Assembly (NCBI GenBank): GCA_020847855.1
Contig: JADLBH010000029.1
Span: 1 to 64,000 of the forward strand
Length of the DNA stretch: 64,000 nucleotides
Direction: 5' to 3'
Origin: Fimbriimonadaceae bacterium
GTDB taxonomy: Bacteria > Armatimonadota > Fimbriimonadia > Fimbriimonadales > Fimbriimonadaceae
Of the stretch, positions 17,654-27,216 are shown one piece after another. The notes beneath the pieces were generated by a model that saw nothing but the letters and a program-made list of their open reading frames with translations, did not search any database and was not told the origin of the DNA. Positions within the stretch are counted from its first letter, which is position 1. The number at the start of each line of letters is the position of its first letter. The position numbers and the translations under genes were made by a program.

Positions 17654-19861
17654 CTACGATTGTACTGCATTCTTCTGCCGTTCCCCTAGCTTCATCGCAA
17701 CTCCAAGTAGGACGGGGAGCCCGAGCAGAGGGAGAAGGGCGAGGTGGGCCGGGAGGTAGGAGAAGGTCACGGTGTGAGTGCCTTCGGGCAAGCTCACGGT
17801 ACGCCATGGGCCAGGGCCGAGGGGAACGGGTCGGCCCTCGATCCGCGCCTCCCAACCGCTTGCAGGTGCGTCCCGAAGTACGAGCATGCCCGGCCCGGTC
17901 GCCTTGACGACGACGCGGGCGGCCGTGTCCGTTACGATCTCGGCGGGCCCCTGCGGCGTTGATGCTCGGCCCGGCGAAAGGTTGTAGACGAACAAGTTGC
18001 GCCAGACCTTCGTTGGTTGGCCGAGTGCTTCGATAGCGGTTCGACTCACCACTTGGTCAGCTCCCAGCTCGGCAATCTTGGACATATCGGCGGTGGGTTT
18101 GACCAGCATCATGTTTCCATTGGCCTGTGGGGCGGGATCGCCGCCGACCGCGGCCGCCAAGCGATCCACCGAGGCTTTAGGGAGCAAGGAGTCATAGCCG
18201 CCCACGTCCTGGACCCCGAGCAAGACCGCCGAATTGGGCGGCGCGGCGACGGGGGCCATGCCGAAAAGGGACCAATCCTCGTTGACGAACGCGACCCGGC
18301 CGCGGAGCGGCGAGTCCGGGGGAAGGCTCGGTACCTGTCCGGTGGGGACGATCACGAGTTGGCCTAAGAAGAACTGGGCAGCCAAACCCAGACCGAGTGC
18401 GAGGGGCCGCTTACCGCGCTCGACGAGCCGGATCGCTACCAGTGCGAGCAGCGTTCCCAACGCCACGCCTGGCAGGGCGACGAGCAGGGCGTTCACCGTC
18501 GCTTCTGGGACGATCGGCGCAAAGGCGGGTAGCCATGCCTGCGCCCGAGTGCCGACCGCATAGGCGACCACCACCGAGAACGCGGCCCCCGCGAGGAGCA
18601 GCACAACGGGCCGACGAGGGCATGGGGATTCCTCGGGCTCGGGCCACGCCAAGCCCGCCGCGATCGCTACCGCGACTAGGGCAAGGATCAGGGCACGCCC
18701 AGGGCTTCCTGAAGCGGCCCAGCCTGGGAGGAATTGATACAGGACAACACTGAGGGGCCCGAAAGCAAGGAGCACCCCCAGCAGGCCCAGGATCATCGCC
18801 TCCCCGGCGCGCTTCCTCCGGATCCAGGCGAGGAGACCAAGCGCAAACGGCCCGACGCCGAGCGCGGACTCGGCGAAAGCATCGCCGCGCTGGGTGTAGG
18901 AGGGCCAGTAGCCAGACATCTGGGCAACGTCGGTTCCGGGAAAGGCGGGTTGCCCAGGTAGGCCCAATACTGTAGGGAAGGCGGCCGTGGCGAGCCTCCA
19001 GGGTTGCACGGCGGAACCAAGATAGGCGGCCTGGCCCTCTGTGGAGACGATGGACCGCCTGTGCCCTTCGCGAGCCAAGGCGAGGGAAGGGCCGACCTGG
19101 GGCCAAGCGCCCGCCACGCCGACAAGACAACCGAGAGCGACCGCGATCACCGATCCGACGGGCCTTCGATGGAGGATCGCTCGACCGAGCGCGATCGCAG
19201 CGACCCCCATGAGCCCATAGGCCGCGATTTGAAGGTGCCCGGCCAACAGCATGCAAGCGATGCACGGGGCGAGGGCAGGGTGGATTCGCCAGCACTCGCG
19301 CTCGCTCGGAAGTGCGGCCCCCAGGGCCCATGGGATCCAAGAAGCGGTCGCCAGCACGGTGCCTAAGGGCGACCACGCGAGCATCCACGGGGACATCGAG
19401 AAGACCGCCCCGGAAAGGAACGATCCGGTCTCGTTCGCCCCCAGCCTCCGGGCGAGCCACGCCGAACCAAGGCCCGCGAAGGCGAGGTGAAACCAAGCCA
19501 GGAGGTTCAGCGCAACAGGGGTCGGGGTTCTCAGCAAGCCCAAAACGACATGGGGCGGGTAGAGGCCTCCGGATTGGGAGTTCGCTAGCAAGGGGATGCC
19601 GCCGAGCTCCGTCGAGTTCCACAGAGGTACCTCGCCTCGGGCCCAAGACTTCAGGACAAGGTCGCGCCATAGGTACGTTTGCAAGGCCCCGTCCATTTGC
19701 AGGACATCAAAGGCCCTCGGGTCAGCCGGGGAGTCCCACGGGGCGGCCTGTGCGAGATGCCCCCACGGGCCTATGACCTCGCCGCGCAGAACCGCCTTCC
19801 AGAGCGGGAACGCGGGCAGCAGGAGGAGCAGGAAGAGGAGCGAAGGTCGCCGGAGTGCCAT
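17654..19861 (-). CDS. YfhO-family multi-pass membrane protein
   Basis: A 735-residue protein with about a dozen hydrophobic helices and a soluble C-terminal part. The N-terminal loop GDWR-like region reads QTYLWRDLVLKSWARGEVPLWN, and the C-terminal end has LVLRDAPASGWEARIEGRPV followed by VSLPEGTHTVTFSY and a final helix, the pattern of YfhO membrane proteins, which are related to GT-C glycosyltransferases. In Gram-positives YfhO glycosylates lipoteichoic acid; the substrate here is unknown. It is followed at 8 nt by clpS and preceded by the TPR gene, possibly one operon. Confidence 0.78.
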   Translation of the reverse strand: MALRRPSLLFLLLLLPAFPLWKAVLRGEVIGPWGHLAQAAPWDSPADPRAFDVLQMDGALQTYLWRDLVLKSWARGEVPLWNSTELGGIPLLANSQSGGLYPPHVVLGLLRTPTPVALNLLAWFHLAFAGLGSAWLARRLGANETGSFLSGAVFSMSPWMLAWSPLGTVLATASWIPWALGAALPSERECWRIHPALAPCIACMLLAGHLQIAAYGLMGVAAIALGRAILHRRPVGSVIAVALGCLVGVAGAWPQVGPSLALAREGHRRSIVSTEGQAAYLGSAVQPWRLATAAFPTVLGLPGQPAFPGTDVAQMSGYWPSYTQRGDAFAESALGVGPFALGLLAWIRRKRAGEAMILGLLGVLLAFGPLSVVLYQFLPGWAASGSPGRALILALVAVAIAAGLAWPEPEESPCPRRPVVLLLAGAAFSVVVAYAVGTRAQAWLPAFAPIVPEATVNALLVALPGVALGTLLALVAIRLVERGKRPLALGLGLAAQFFLGQLVIVPTGQVPSLPPDSPLRGRVAFVNEDWSLFGMAPVAAPPNSAVLLGVQDVGGYDSLLPKASVDRLAAAVGGDPAPQANGNMMLVKPTADMSKIAELGADQVVSRTAIEALGQPTKVWRNLFVYNLSPGRASTPQGPAEIVTDTAARVVVKATGPGMLVLRDAPASGWEARIEGRPVPLGPGPWRTVSLPEGTHTVTFSYLPAHLALLPLLGLPVLLGVAMKLGERQKNAVQS

Positions 19862-19868
19862 CGGCCTC

Positions 19869-20216
19869 TCAGCCGCAGTACACCATTTGGCGGTTTGCGT
19901 TCTCGTGGTCCGGATTGATCGCCACCAGCCTGCGAAAGGCGGTGCAAGCCTCCTCGGTGAAGCCCAGCATCATGTAGGTCATCCCAAGGTCGTTGAGGAC
20001 GTCTTGGTTCTCAGGGTGTTCTTCATGGAGCGATTTCAACGCCTCGAGGGAGCCGTCGAAGTCCCCTTCGAAGCCTTGGATGAGGGCAAGTTGCCAACGA
20101 GCCCCGGTATGGCTTGGTTCCACCGCGACCACTCGCTCAAATGCGCTTCGGGCTTCTCGGTACCGCCCCTCGCACCGTAGCTGGAAGCCCTCGCTATAGA
20201 TCGCTTCGACACTCAT
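19869..20216 (-). CDS. small TPR-repeat protein
   Basis: A 115-residue protein made of about three tetratricopeptide repeats (YSEGFQLRCEGRYREARSAFERV, WQLALIQGFEGDFDGSLEALK, LNDLGMTYMMLGFTEEACTAF, each within the 34-residue spacing). No signal peptide or other domain is seen, so it is probably a cytoplasmic interaction protein. ATG at 20216 was chosen because upstream residues are not TPR-like. It is 7 nt before the YfhO-like gene and may be cotranscribed with it. Confidence 0.75.
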   Translation of the reverse strand: MSVEAIYSEGFQLRCEGRYREARSAFERVVAVEPSHTGARWQLALIQGFEGDFDGSLEALKSLHEEHPENQDVLNDLGMTYMMLGFTEEACTAFRRLVAINPDHENANRQMVYCG

Positions 20217-20265
20217 TTGCCACGAACCAAGAGCCGAACTATACCAAACTGGAAGTAGCGATTCG

Positions 20266-22221
20266 CTATGCGGTGCCGGGCTCGAGCCTCGGGCTAGGGT
20301 GCTTGGACACGGCAGCCTCGTCGGTGGCCGCTGGCGGGGCACCGTCCAACGTGGTCTCAGCCGGCTTGGGCTCGGGAAGCTCACGCCCTGCGAGAATGGC
20401 CTCGAACTGCTCGCGGTCAATGGTCTCGTGTTCGAGGAGGGTGGAGACCACACGGTCGAGCTTGTCCCGGTACTGGGTGATGATGTCGGTCGCGCGCTGG
20501 TGGCAGTGGTCCACTATGGAGCGAACCTCTTCGTCCACTTGGCGAGCGATCTCCTCGCTGTAGTTCCTTTGCTCGACATAATCGCGTCCCAGGAAGGGGT
20601 TGCGCGAGCTTCGGCCGATCGCGAGCGTGCCCAGGCGCTCGCTCATCCCGTATTCGGTCACCATGGCCCTGGCGATCGCGGTCACCCGTCGCAGGTCGTC
20701 ATAAGCGCCCGTGGTCACCGAGCCTTTCACGACCTCTTCCGCGACGCGCCCGCCCAAGAGGGCAGTGATCTCGTCCAGCAGCTTCTGCTTCGCGGTGAGG
20801 TAGGTGTCCTTCTCGGGTAGGTACCAGGTGGAGCCCAGCGACATGCCGCGCGGCAGGACGGTGACCTTCTGGACCGGGTCGCAGTGCTCGAGGAACGAAG
20901 CGACCACGGCGTGCCCCGCCTCATGGATGGCGATGGTCTCCCTCTCGTCCGGGTCCACGACGCGGCTCCTCCGCTCGGGCCCGGCCATGACTCGGTCGAG
21001 AGCCTCGTTAATATCGGACATCCCGATCTTGGACCGGTCGTTCCGTGCGGCGAGCAGGGCGGCCTCGTTCAAGCTGTTCGCCAGATCGGCCCCGGTGAAG
21101 CCGGGAGTTCGTTTGGCGATGGTCTCGAAGTCCACGTCGCCGGAGATCGGCTTGCCCTTGGCGTGAACCTTGAGGATTTGTTCTCGACCCTTGGCGTCGG
21201 GCATGTCCACTACGATCTGCCGATCGAAGCGGCCGGGCCGCAGGAGCGCTGGGTCGAGCACGTCGGGCCGGTTGGTCGCCGCGATCATGATGACGCCGCT
21301 GTTGGGGTCGAAACCGTCCATTTCGACCAGGAGCTGGTTGAGCGTTTGCTCGCGTTCGTCGTGGCCCCCGCCGAGTCCGGCTCCTCGCTGTCGCCCGACG
21401 GCGTCAATCTCGTCCACAAAGATGAGGGAGGGCCGATGGGCCTTCGCGGTCTCAAAGAGGTCGCGCACCCTGGCCGCACCCACGCCGACGAACATCTCGA
21501 CGAAGTCGGAACCGGAGATATGGAAGAAGGGCACGCCGGCCTCGCCCGCGATCGCACGGGCCAAGTGGGTCTTGCCCACGCCGGGGGGCCCGGTCAAGAG
21601 GATGCCTTTCGGGATCTTCGCGCCGAGCGCGACGTACTTCTTCGTGTTTCGCAGGAAGTCCACGACCTCGAAGAGCTCCGCTTTGGCCTCATCAATCCCA
21701 GCGACGTCCTCGAACGTGATCTTCGGCGTGTTCTCGCCCGCCCGCTTGGCGCGGCTCCTCCCGAAGCTCATGGCTTGGTTCCCCCCCGCCTGGGCGGCGC
21801 GGGAGATCATGAGCCACAGGATGAAAAGGAAGCCGAGCAGGACGAGCAGGTTCAAGACTACGGGCAACCAAGTGAGCGCGGCGGGGGCGTCCTCGAGGGT
21901 GACTTCCACTCCCTTGGCCTCCAGGAGCTTCTGTAGCTCGCCGCCTGCGTAGGAGTCCGAAGTGTTCGCTTTGGCAACGTAGGGCTTGCCGTCCACCATC
22001 TCGCCTCGGATCGTCTTCTCCTGCCACTTGGCCGAGGAGATGTTGCCCGACTCGACCTCCTTTCGGAGTTGGCTGATTGTGAGTTCCTCGGGCGCTTGCG
22101 AGGCGATTCCCAGGCTGCCTGCCGTTCCGGAAAACATCCGGCTCATGAGAATCACGACCAGTACCGCGACTGCGGTGAAAAGTAAGCCTCTAACTCCTCG
22201 ATTGTTCAAGTTTCCACCCAA
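20266..22221 (-). CDS. ftsH: membrane ATP-dependent zinc metalloprotease FtsH
   Basis: A 651-residue FtsH. Two N-terminal membrane helices flank a periplasmic segment (about 30-115). The AAA+ module has Walker A GPPGVGKT (about 214), Walker B LIFVDEID and the SRH region [25 protein letters not shown] block. The peptidase has the zinc motif HEAGH (about 430). It extracts and degrades membrane and regulatory proteins. The start used is TTG at 22221; a second TTG lies four codons on. A strong promoter sits 20 nt upstream. Confidence 0.97.
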   Translation of the reverse strand: MGGNLNNRGVRGLLFTAVAVLVVILMSRMFSGTAGSLGIASQAPEELTISQLRKEVESGNISSAKWQEKTIRGEMVDGKPYVAKANTSDSYAGGELQKLLEAKGVEVTLEDAPAALTWLPVVLNLLVLLGFLFILWLMISRAAQAGGNQAMSFGRSRAKRAGENTPKITFEDVAGIDEAKAELFEVVDFLRNTKKYVALGAKIPKGILLTGPPGVGKTHLARAIAGEAGVPFFHISGSDFVEMFVGVGAARVRDLFETAKAHRPSLIFVDEIDAVGRQRGAGLGGGHDEREQTLNQLLVEMDGFDPNSGVIMIAATNRPDVLDPALLRPGRFDRQIVVDMPDAKGREQILKVHAKGKPISGDVDFETIAKRTPGFTGADLANSLNEAALLAARNDRSKIGMSDINEALDRVMAGPERRSRVVDPDERETIAIHEAGHAVVASFLEHCDPVQKVTVLPRGMSLGSTWYLPEKDTYLTAKQKLLDEITALLGGRVAEEVVKGSVTTGAYDDLRRVTAIARAMVTEYGMSERLGTLAIGRSSRNPFLGRDYVEQRNYSEEIARQVDEEVRSIVDHCHQRATDIITQYRDKLDRVVSTLLEHETIDREQFEAILAGRELPEPKPAETTLDGAPPAATDEAAVSKHPSPRLEPGTA

Positions 22222-22240
22222 AGGATGCGGGCACCCCGCG

Positions 22241-22269
22241 TTTGTACACGGTACCTACGTTCGAGCCAA
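22241..22269 (-). promoter_or_regulatory. promoter of ftsH
   Basis: On the minus strand TTGGCT (22264-22269) and TACAAA (22241-22246) are 17 nt apart, close to consensus. The start codon is 19 nt beyond the -10 box, giving a short leader of roughly 12 nt. Confidence 0.6.
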
Positions 22270-22301
22270 GGCTACCGTTCCGCGCCATTACGACTCATGG
22301 C

Positions 22302-23606
22302 CTATGCGTCGAGCCCCAGGTTCAGACGGATTGCACCCACCTCATGTTCGGAAACGGCGTCAGCACGGCTTAGTGCTACACCAGGGATCCAAACCGGGCC
22401 CTCTGGTCCCCGAAAGACAGGAACATGGGGCCTGGCAACCGGCCCGATCCTCACGTCAGCGAGGGCTTTGGACACCTTCTTTGTCCCTGTCATCCCAATC
22501 GGGGAGATCCTCTCGCCCTCCTGGCCGGGGCCGACCTCGGTCACCGATCCCCTTCGTACGAAGACGCTCAACGTTCCCACCTCGTCGCCGATCCATGCCC
22601 TCCACGCTGGCCCACAAGCGGGGTGGTGCTCCGTGAGTTCCTGTCGAGGGAAGGGCTCTGCCCGCCGTTCGCAACGAATTCGGGAATGGTTCCACACGAT
22701 CCTCCCACCTGGAAGGCTCACCGAGCCCGAATCCCCGCAGACGGCTTCCGCCGCCGCAGAGCCCAGGGTCAAGGGAGAAACCGCGAGGCGGAGGCAACGG
22801 TAACGGATGGCTGGGGGCAGCTCGCCCCACAGTGCCCGGTCAATCCTAGTCTCGTATCTTGTGACGATCTCCGCGATGGGGCCGTCGGGCTCCTTGCACT
22901 CGATCAGTGCCTTGGCCGCAAGGGTGTCGAGGAGCGCTTCGTCCTCGCGAGCGTGCCGGGCCGCACGACCCGCGGCCTCGCGCGCACCGGGATAGAGGTC
23001 GGCGAGGAGCGGCACGACCTGGGCACGGATTCGGCTACGGGCGAAGCGAGGGTCACAGTTCGCAGGGTCGGTGAGGAACGCCAAGCCGTGGTCGGCACAA
23101 TAGCGGTGGGTCTCGGAGCGGGGCACATCAAGAAACGGCCTGAGGAAGCGTCCGGAAACCGGGGCGATGCCCCCCAATCCGCGGCCGCCCGTGCCACGCG
23201 AGAGACGCATGAGGAGCGTCTCGAACTGGTCGTCGAGCGTGTGGGCCGTGACGATCCACTCCAGCCCCTGCCGCTCCCGAGTCGCCTGGAGGAACTCGCG
23301 CCGCGCGATGCGCCCGGCCTCCTCGATGCCGATCCTCAACCTTGCTGCCAGGTCAGGCACGGACCGGGAGTCCGTAACGAACCCGCAACCGAGCGATTCG
23401 GCGAGCCGGGCACAGTGCTCGACCTCTGAGCCCGATTCCTCGCGCATCCTGTGATCCAGGTGGGCTGCCACCACAGGGACTTCCGCGGATGCGAGCATGT
23501 GTAGGAGCGCGGTCGAGTCTGCGCCCCCGCTCAGGGCCAGAAGCAACGGCCTGTCGCCCAGGTTCACGCCAAGGTGCGCAAGGACAACCCTCCCTGACTC
23601 AGGCAC
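22302..23606 (-). CDS. tilS: tRNA(Ile)-lysidine synthase
   Basis: A 434-residue enzyme that converts C34 of tRNA-Ile(CAU) to lysidine, needed for AUA decoding. The N-type ATP pyrophosphatase loop ALSGGADSTALLH is at residues 23-35, followed by AAHLDHRMR and the TAHTLDDQFET block that binds the tRNA anticodon region. A C-terminal TilS-like domain is weaker. The GTG start at 23606 has TAAGAT (23613-23618) 6 nt upstream, and the divergent mgtE starts 31 nt away, so both genes share a tiny bidirectional promoter region. Confidence 0.92.
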   Translation of the reverse strand: MPESGRVVLAHLGVNLGDRPLLLALSGGADSTALLHMLASAEVPVVAAHLDHRMREESGSEVEHCARLAESLGCGFVTDSRSVPDLAARLRIGIEEAGRIARREFLQATRERQGLEWIVTAHTLDDQFETLLMRLSRGTGGRGLGGIAPVSGRFLRPFLDVPRSETHRYCADHGLAFLTDPANCDPRFARSRIRAQVVPLLADLYPGAREAAGRAARHAREDEALLDTLAAKALIECKEPDGPIAEIVTRYETRIDRALWGELPPAIRYRCLRLAVSPLTLGSAAAEAVCGDSGSVSLPGGRIVWNHSRIRCERRAEPFPRQELTEHHPACGPAWRAWIGDEVGTLSVFVRRGSVTEVGPGQEGERISPIGMTGTKKVSKALADVRIGPVARPHVPVFRGPEGPVWIPGVALSRADAVSEHEVGAIRLNLGLDA

Positions 23607-23637
23607 GCTTGAATCTTACCGGTACTATCCACGAGGC

Positions 23638-25029
23638 ATGCCAGGGCCGATTGACCGCATACCGAACCTGCTCGCGAGGATTCGTCGTGCGGTTCGAAGG
23701 CCCGAGCCCGAGGCACTGCCCACGGAGCTCCGGGAACAGAGGCCAGAGGACGTTGCGGACGCCCTCGAACGAATGACCAAGGACGAGGCCCTTGAGTCCT
23801 TGTCGCAAATGGAGCCGGACATGGCGGCGGAGGTCTTGGTCGAGCTCTCGGACGACACCGCGAAGACACTGGTGGCCGACCTGCCCGACCCGACCGTCGC
23901 GTACTACCTCGACGTCCTTCCGATGGACGACGCGCTCGACCTCGCGGAGGACATGGATCCGGAGCGGCTCGAGAGCCTGCTCATGGTCGTTCCTGACGAG
24001 GACGCGGCCGAGATTCGACGGCTGATGCGCTTCCCCAAGGGGAGCGTGGGCCGCGTGATGACGGAGAGGTTCTTCGAGGTGGGTCCGGAGACTACCGTGG
24101 AGGAGATCCTCTTGGATCTTCGGCTGGCTCCCGAGGAGAAATATGAGACCGTCAACGACGTCTACGTGCTGGACGGCGAGCGAAGGCTTCTCGGACTGTT
24201 CAGCCTGAGGCGCGCACTGCGGGCCGAGCCGCGCACCCAGGCGAGCCAACTCTTGAGAGCCGACTTCGAATCGGCGCAAGCGGACGAGCCGGAAGAGGCC
24301 GCGGCCCGTCGGATGGCCCGATACGGCTTCTATGCCCTCCCGATCTTGGACGGCGAAGGCCGCATGATCGGGATCTTCACCGGGGACGACGCCCAAGAGA
24401 TCTTGCGGGACGCAGAATCCAAGGACGTGCTCGCGCTCGGCGCGGTGAGCGGCGGGGTCGAGTCCTATCTCTCCTTGTCCGTGTGGAACCTTGTGAAGCG
24501 GCGGGCACCATGGCTCATGATCCTCTTCGTCGCAGAGTCCATGACCGGGGTGGTGCTTCGGCACTATGGACAGCAACAAGCCAACGAGAAGGTGACGCGC
24601 CTCCTCTTGCTCATGCCGTTCGTACCCTTGATCATCGGTGCCGGGGGCAATGCCGGCTCCCAGGTGACAACGACGATCACCCGTGCCCTTGCGGTGAACG
24701 AGGTCTCCACGGGGGACTGGTTCACCGTTGTTCGTCGGGAACTCGCAACCTCCATCCTGATCGGAGCGTTGCTCGGGGTGATCGGACTGCTCCGGGCCGT
24801 CTATGTCTGGGGCGGTGCCCCGCAGGTCGGGCTTGTCGTCGGGATCTCCCTTCCCTGTGTGGTTCTTTGGGCGGCGGTCGTCGGCTCCGTCCTGCCACTT
24901 GGCGCCAAGCGGGTGGGGATTGACCCGGCCGTCATGAGCGCACCGTTCATCACGACCTTGGTGGACGCCACCGGCCTAGTGATCTTCTTCGAAGTCGCCC
25001 GGGCCATGTTTGGCGGCTCGCTCGCGTGA
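23638..25029 (+). CDS. mgtE: magnesium transporter MgtE
   Basis: A 463-residue Mg2+ channel. It has the N-terminal superhelical domain (about 25-125, ALERMTKDEALESLSQMEP), two CBS domains (about 135-255, ending GRMIGIFTGDD), a plug helix, and five membrane helices with the pore motif GGNAGSQVTTT. Binding of Mg2+ to the cytosolic domains gates it. ATG at 23638 is preceded 9 nt upstream by TACTAT (23623-23628), suggesting a near-leaderless message; the open frame upstream overlaps tilS and is not MgtE-like. Confidence 0.95.
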   Translation: MPGPIDRIPNLLARIRRAVRRPEPEALPTELREQRPEDVADALERMTKDEALESLSQMEPDMAAEVLVELSDDTAKTLVADLPDPTVAYYLDVLPMDDALDLAEDMDPERLESLLMVVPDEDAAEIRRLMRFPKGSVGRVMTERFFEVGPETTVEEILLDLRLAPEEKYETVNDVYVLDGERRLLGLFSLRRALRAEPRTQASQLLRADFESAQADEPEEAAARRMARYGFYALPILDGEGRMIGIFTGDDAQEILRDAESKDVLALGAVSGGVESYLSLSVWNLVKRRAPWLMILFVAESMTGVVLRHYGQQQANEKVTRLLLLMPFVPLIIGAGGNAGSQVTTTITRALAVNEVSTGDWFTVVRRELATSILIGALLGVIGLLRAVYVWGGAPQVGLVVGISLPCVVLWAAVVGSVLPLGAKRVGIDPAVMSAPFITTLVDATGLVIFFEVARAMFGGSLA

Positions 25030-25114
25030 TAGGCTCTGGGCACGTTTTTGCGACGGATTGCGTATGCAATCAAGCCGGATGAACCCACGGCACCCTTTAG
25101 CCGACTATACGTCT

Positions 25115-26368
25115 ATGAGATTCCGAATGCTCACGAACCGAACGATCCTCGCCCTGGCCGCGACCACCTTCGCCGCCCTCGCCATCGCGCAAACCACGCC
25201 CGACACCCAAGCCAAGCCGTTCAGTTCCGAAACGAAGCAGGCCGTGCTCGCCAGCATCGAGAAGGTCCTCACCACGACCGCCTTTGTCCCTGGCGTGGAC
25301 TTCACGAAGTGGCCTGGAATGATCGAGAAGAAGAAGGGCGAGATCGAGGCCTCCGATAGTGCCAACCAGTTCACGAACGTCGTGAACGGTGCCCTGCACG
25401 AGTTCGGATTCAGCCACTGCGTGCTCTATTCACCGACGGTCGCCCAGGCGAGGACGAACCGAAAAATGGTGGGGCTCGGAGTCAGGATTCAACCCGAGGA
25501 GAAGGGAATTCGCATTGTGTGGGTCTTTCCGGAGAGCCCTGCGATGGAGTCTGGAATCGAGCCCGGCGACCTGATCTTCGAGGCCGACGGCAAGGCGGTT
25601 CGACAGGCGGGCGACTTGGGAGGCGAGGAAGGGTCCACCGTGAAGCTCAAACTCACGAGGGACGGCAAGGAACTGACCAAAACGATCACGCGACGGGCGT
25701 TTTCCACCGACATTCCGGAATCCGTGACTTGGGTGGACAAGGAGACCGCGGTCTTGACGGTCCCGACCTTCGACCTTGGCTATAACAAGAACAAAGCACT
25801 GGACAAGGCGATGAAGGAGGCGATGACCGCGAAGCGGCTGATTCTCGACCTTCGCGGGAACGGTGGCGGCTCCGTCGTGAACCTGCTTCACCTCGCGGGA
25901 TACTTCTTGAAGCGGGACGAGCCGCTGGGCACGTTCATCGGCAAGTCCTTGGTGAAGCGGTATCAGGAGGACACGGGCGACAAGTCCACGGACGTGCTCA
26001 AGATCGCGGCATGGCCGGAAGCAAGCCGCCTCAAGCCTGCCACTCGGGTCGAGCGGTACGCGGGCCAGGTCGCCGTCCTCGTGAACGGAGGGACGGGGAG
26101 CGCGAGCGAGATGATGGCGAGTGCGATGCGCGAGTATCGTGGTGCCAAGGTGATCGGCACGAAATCGGCCGGAGCCGTGCTGGCCAGCTACATGTGGCCG
26201 GTCGCCGAGGGCTTCACCCTCCAGTTCCCGGTCACGGACTACGTGACGATCAAGGGCTATCGCATCGAGGGGAACGGGGTCAAGCCGGACGTCGAGGTGG
26301 ACGCTCCCGTCCGGTTCGGTGAACCGGACAAGGTGGTCCTTGCTGCGGTGAAGGCGCTCTCCGGCTAG
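25115..26368 (+). CDS. secreted S41-family peptidase with PDZ domain
   Basis: A 417-residue exported protease. A signal peptide (LALAATTFAALAIAQ) is followed by a helical part, a PDZ domain (about 130-210, GVRIQPEEKGIRIVWVFPESPAMESGIEPGD within that region) and the S41 core with LILDLRGNGGG and the serine motif GGTGSASEM. Where classical CtpA has its lysine, this protein has GTKSAGAVLA, the form seen in the tricorn/IRBP-like S41 subfamily, so the catalytic partner likely differs. Its stop shares CTAG with the converging permease gene. Confidence 0.87.
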   Translation: MRFRMLTNRTILALAATTFAALAIAQTTPDTQAKPFSSETKQAVLASIEKVLTTTAFVPGVDFTKWPGMIEKKKGEIEASDSANQFTNVVNGALHEFGFSHCVLYSPTVAQARTNRKMVGLGVRIQPEEKGIRIVWVFPESPAMESGIEPGDLIFEADGKAVRQAGDLGGEEGSTVKLKLTRDGKELTKTITRRAFSTDIPESVTWVDKETAVLTVPTFDLGYNKNKALDKAMKEAMTAKRLILDLRGNGGGSVVNLLHLAGYFLKRDEPLGTFIGKSLVKRYQEDTGDKSTDVLKIAAWPEASRLKPATRVERYAGQVAVLVNGGTGSASEMMASAMREYRGAKVIGTKSAGAVLASYMWPVAEGFTLQFPVTDYVTIKGYRIEGNGVKPDVEVDAPVRFGEPDKVVLAAVKALSG

Positions 26369-27216
26369 TTCACTCCGAGGCTCGCGGGCCCGCCTCCACG
26401 TCCCTTGCGGAAGAGCAAGGCGACCAAGGTGGCGAGGTAGGGTAGAGCGTTCCACGCCTCGGTCGGGATCGCGACCCCCAGCAAGAGCGTGCCCTGGAGC
26501 TGGAGCTGCAGGGCCTCGGTCATACCGAACGCGAGGCAGCCGGCGAGCGCGGGCAAAGGCCTCCATCCACCCAAGATCAGCGCGGCGAGGGCGATGAAGC
26601 CTCGCCCAGAGGTCATCCCATCCGTGAAGCTCCCGGCATTGGACGCGATCAGGCAACCGCCCAGTCCGCACAAGAGCCCTGCCGCGAGGAGCGAGACGAT
26701 GCGGATGCGGAGCGGATCGAGGCCCATCTGCCTCGATTTCGAGGGCGAGTTGCCGACCGCCATGAGCCTGATTCCGCCTCGCGTCCTGGTCAGATACCAG
26801 ACCAGGTAAAGGACGGCGACCAATGCAGTGACCCAATAGGCGGCGACGGGCAGGAACACCGGTGCCGCCGCACCCTCACGATCAAAGACCCCCTTGACCA
26901 GAAGGCTCGTGCCCCCGGCTGCCAAAGCGTTGATCCCCATGCCGCTCACGATGTGATCCGCCTTGAAGTGTTGCGTGACCAGGGCGTGCACGAGGCTGAG
27001 GGTGACCGAGGCGGCCACGCCCGCGGCCACCCCTGCCCAAGGGTTCCCAGTCGAAGAGGACACTACTGCGGTCAAGCAAGCGGCCGCGAGCATCTTGCCT
27101 TCCAGGGCGATGTTCATCACCCCCGACCTTTCACTGAGCAACCCTCCCATCGCGGCCAGGACCAAGGGCGAACCCAATACGACCGTGCTCCCGAGCAGGA
27201 GGAGCAGGTCATTCAT
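26365..27216 (-). CDS. BmpA-type nucleoside ABC transporter permease (second permease)
   Basis: A 283-residue BPD_transp_2 family permease with about eight membrane helices and the hallmark LLSERSGVMNIALEGKML near the N-terminus, typical of NupQ/YufQ-like nucleoside transporters. ATG at 27216 was chosen; it overlaps the end of the preceding permease within ATGAATGA. It is the last gene of a set ATPase-permease-permease. No substrate-binding lipoprotein is adjacent. Purine or other nucleosides are the likely cargo by family. Confidence 0.87.
   Translation of the reverse strand: MNDLLLLLGSTVVLGSPLVLAAMGGLLSERSGVMNIALEGKMLAAACLTAVVSSSTGNPWAGVAAGVAASVTLSLVHALVTQHFKADHIVSGMGINALAAGGTSLLVKGVFDREGAAAPVFLPVAAYWVTALVAVLYLVWYLTRTRGGIRLMAVGNSPSKSRQMGLDPLRIRIVSLLAAGLLCGLGGCLIASNAGSFTDGMTSGRGFIALAALILGGWRPLPALAGCLAFGMTEALQLQLQGTLLLGVAIPTEAWNALPYLATLVALLFRKGRGGGPASLGVN

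Noticed and set aside
20266..21952. Open frames on the plus strand opposite ftsH
   Set aside because: They are antisense shadows of a highly conserved gene, with no recognisable motif.
23607..23637. Mg2+ riboswitch (M-box) before mgtE
   Set aside because: Only 31 bp separate mgtE from tilS, too short for an M-box; a -10 box lies there instead.
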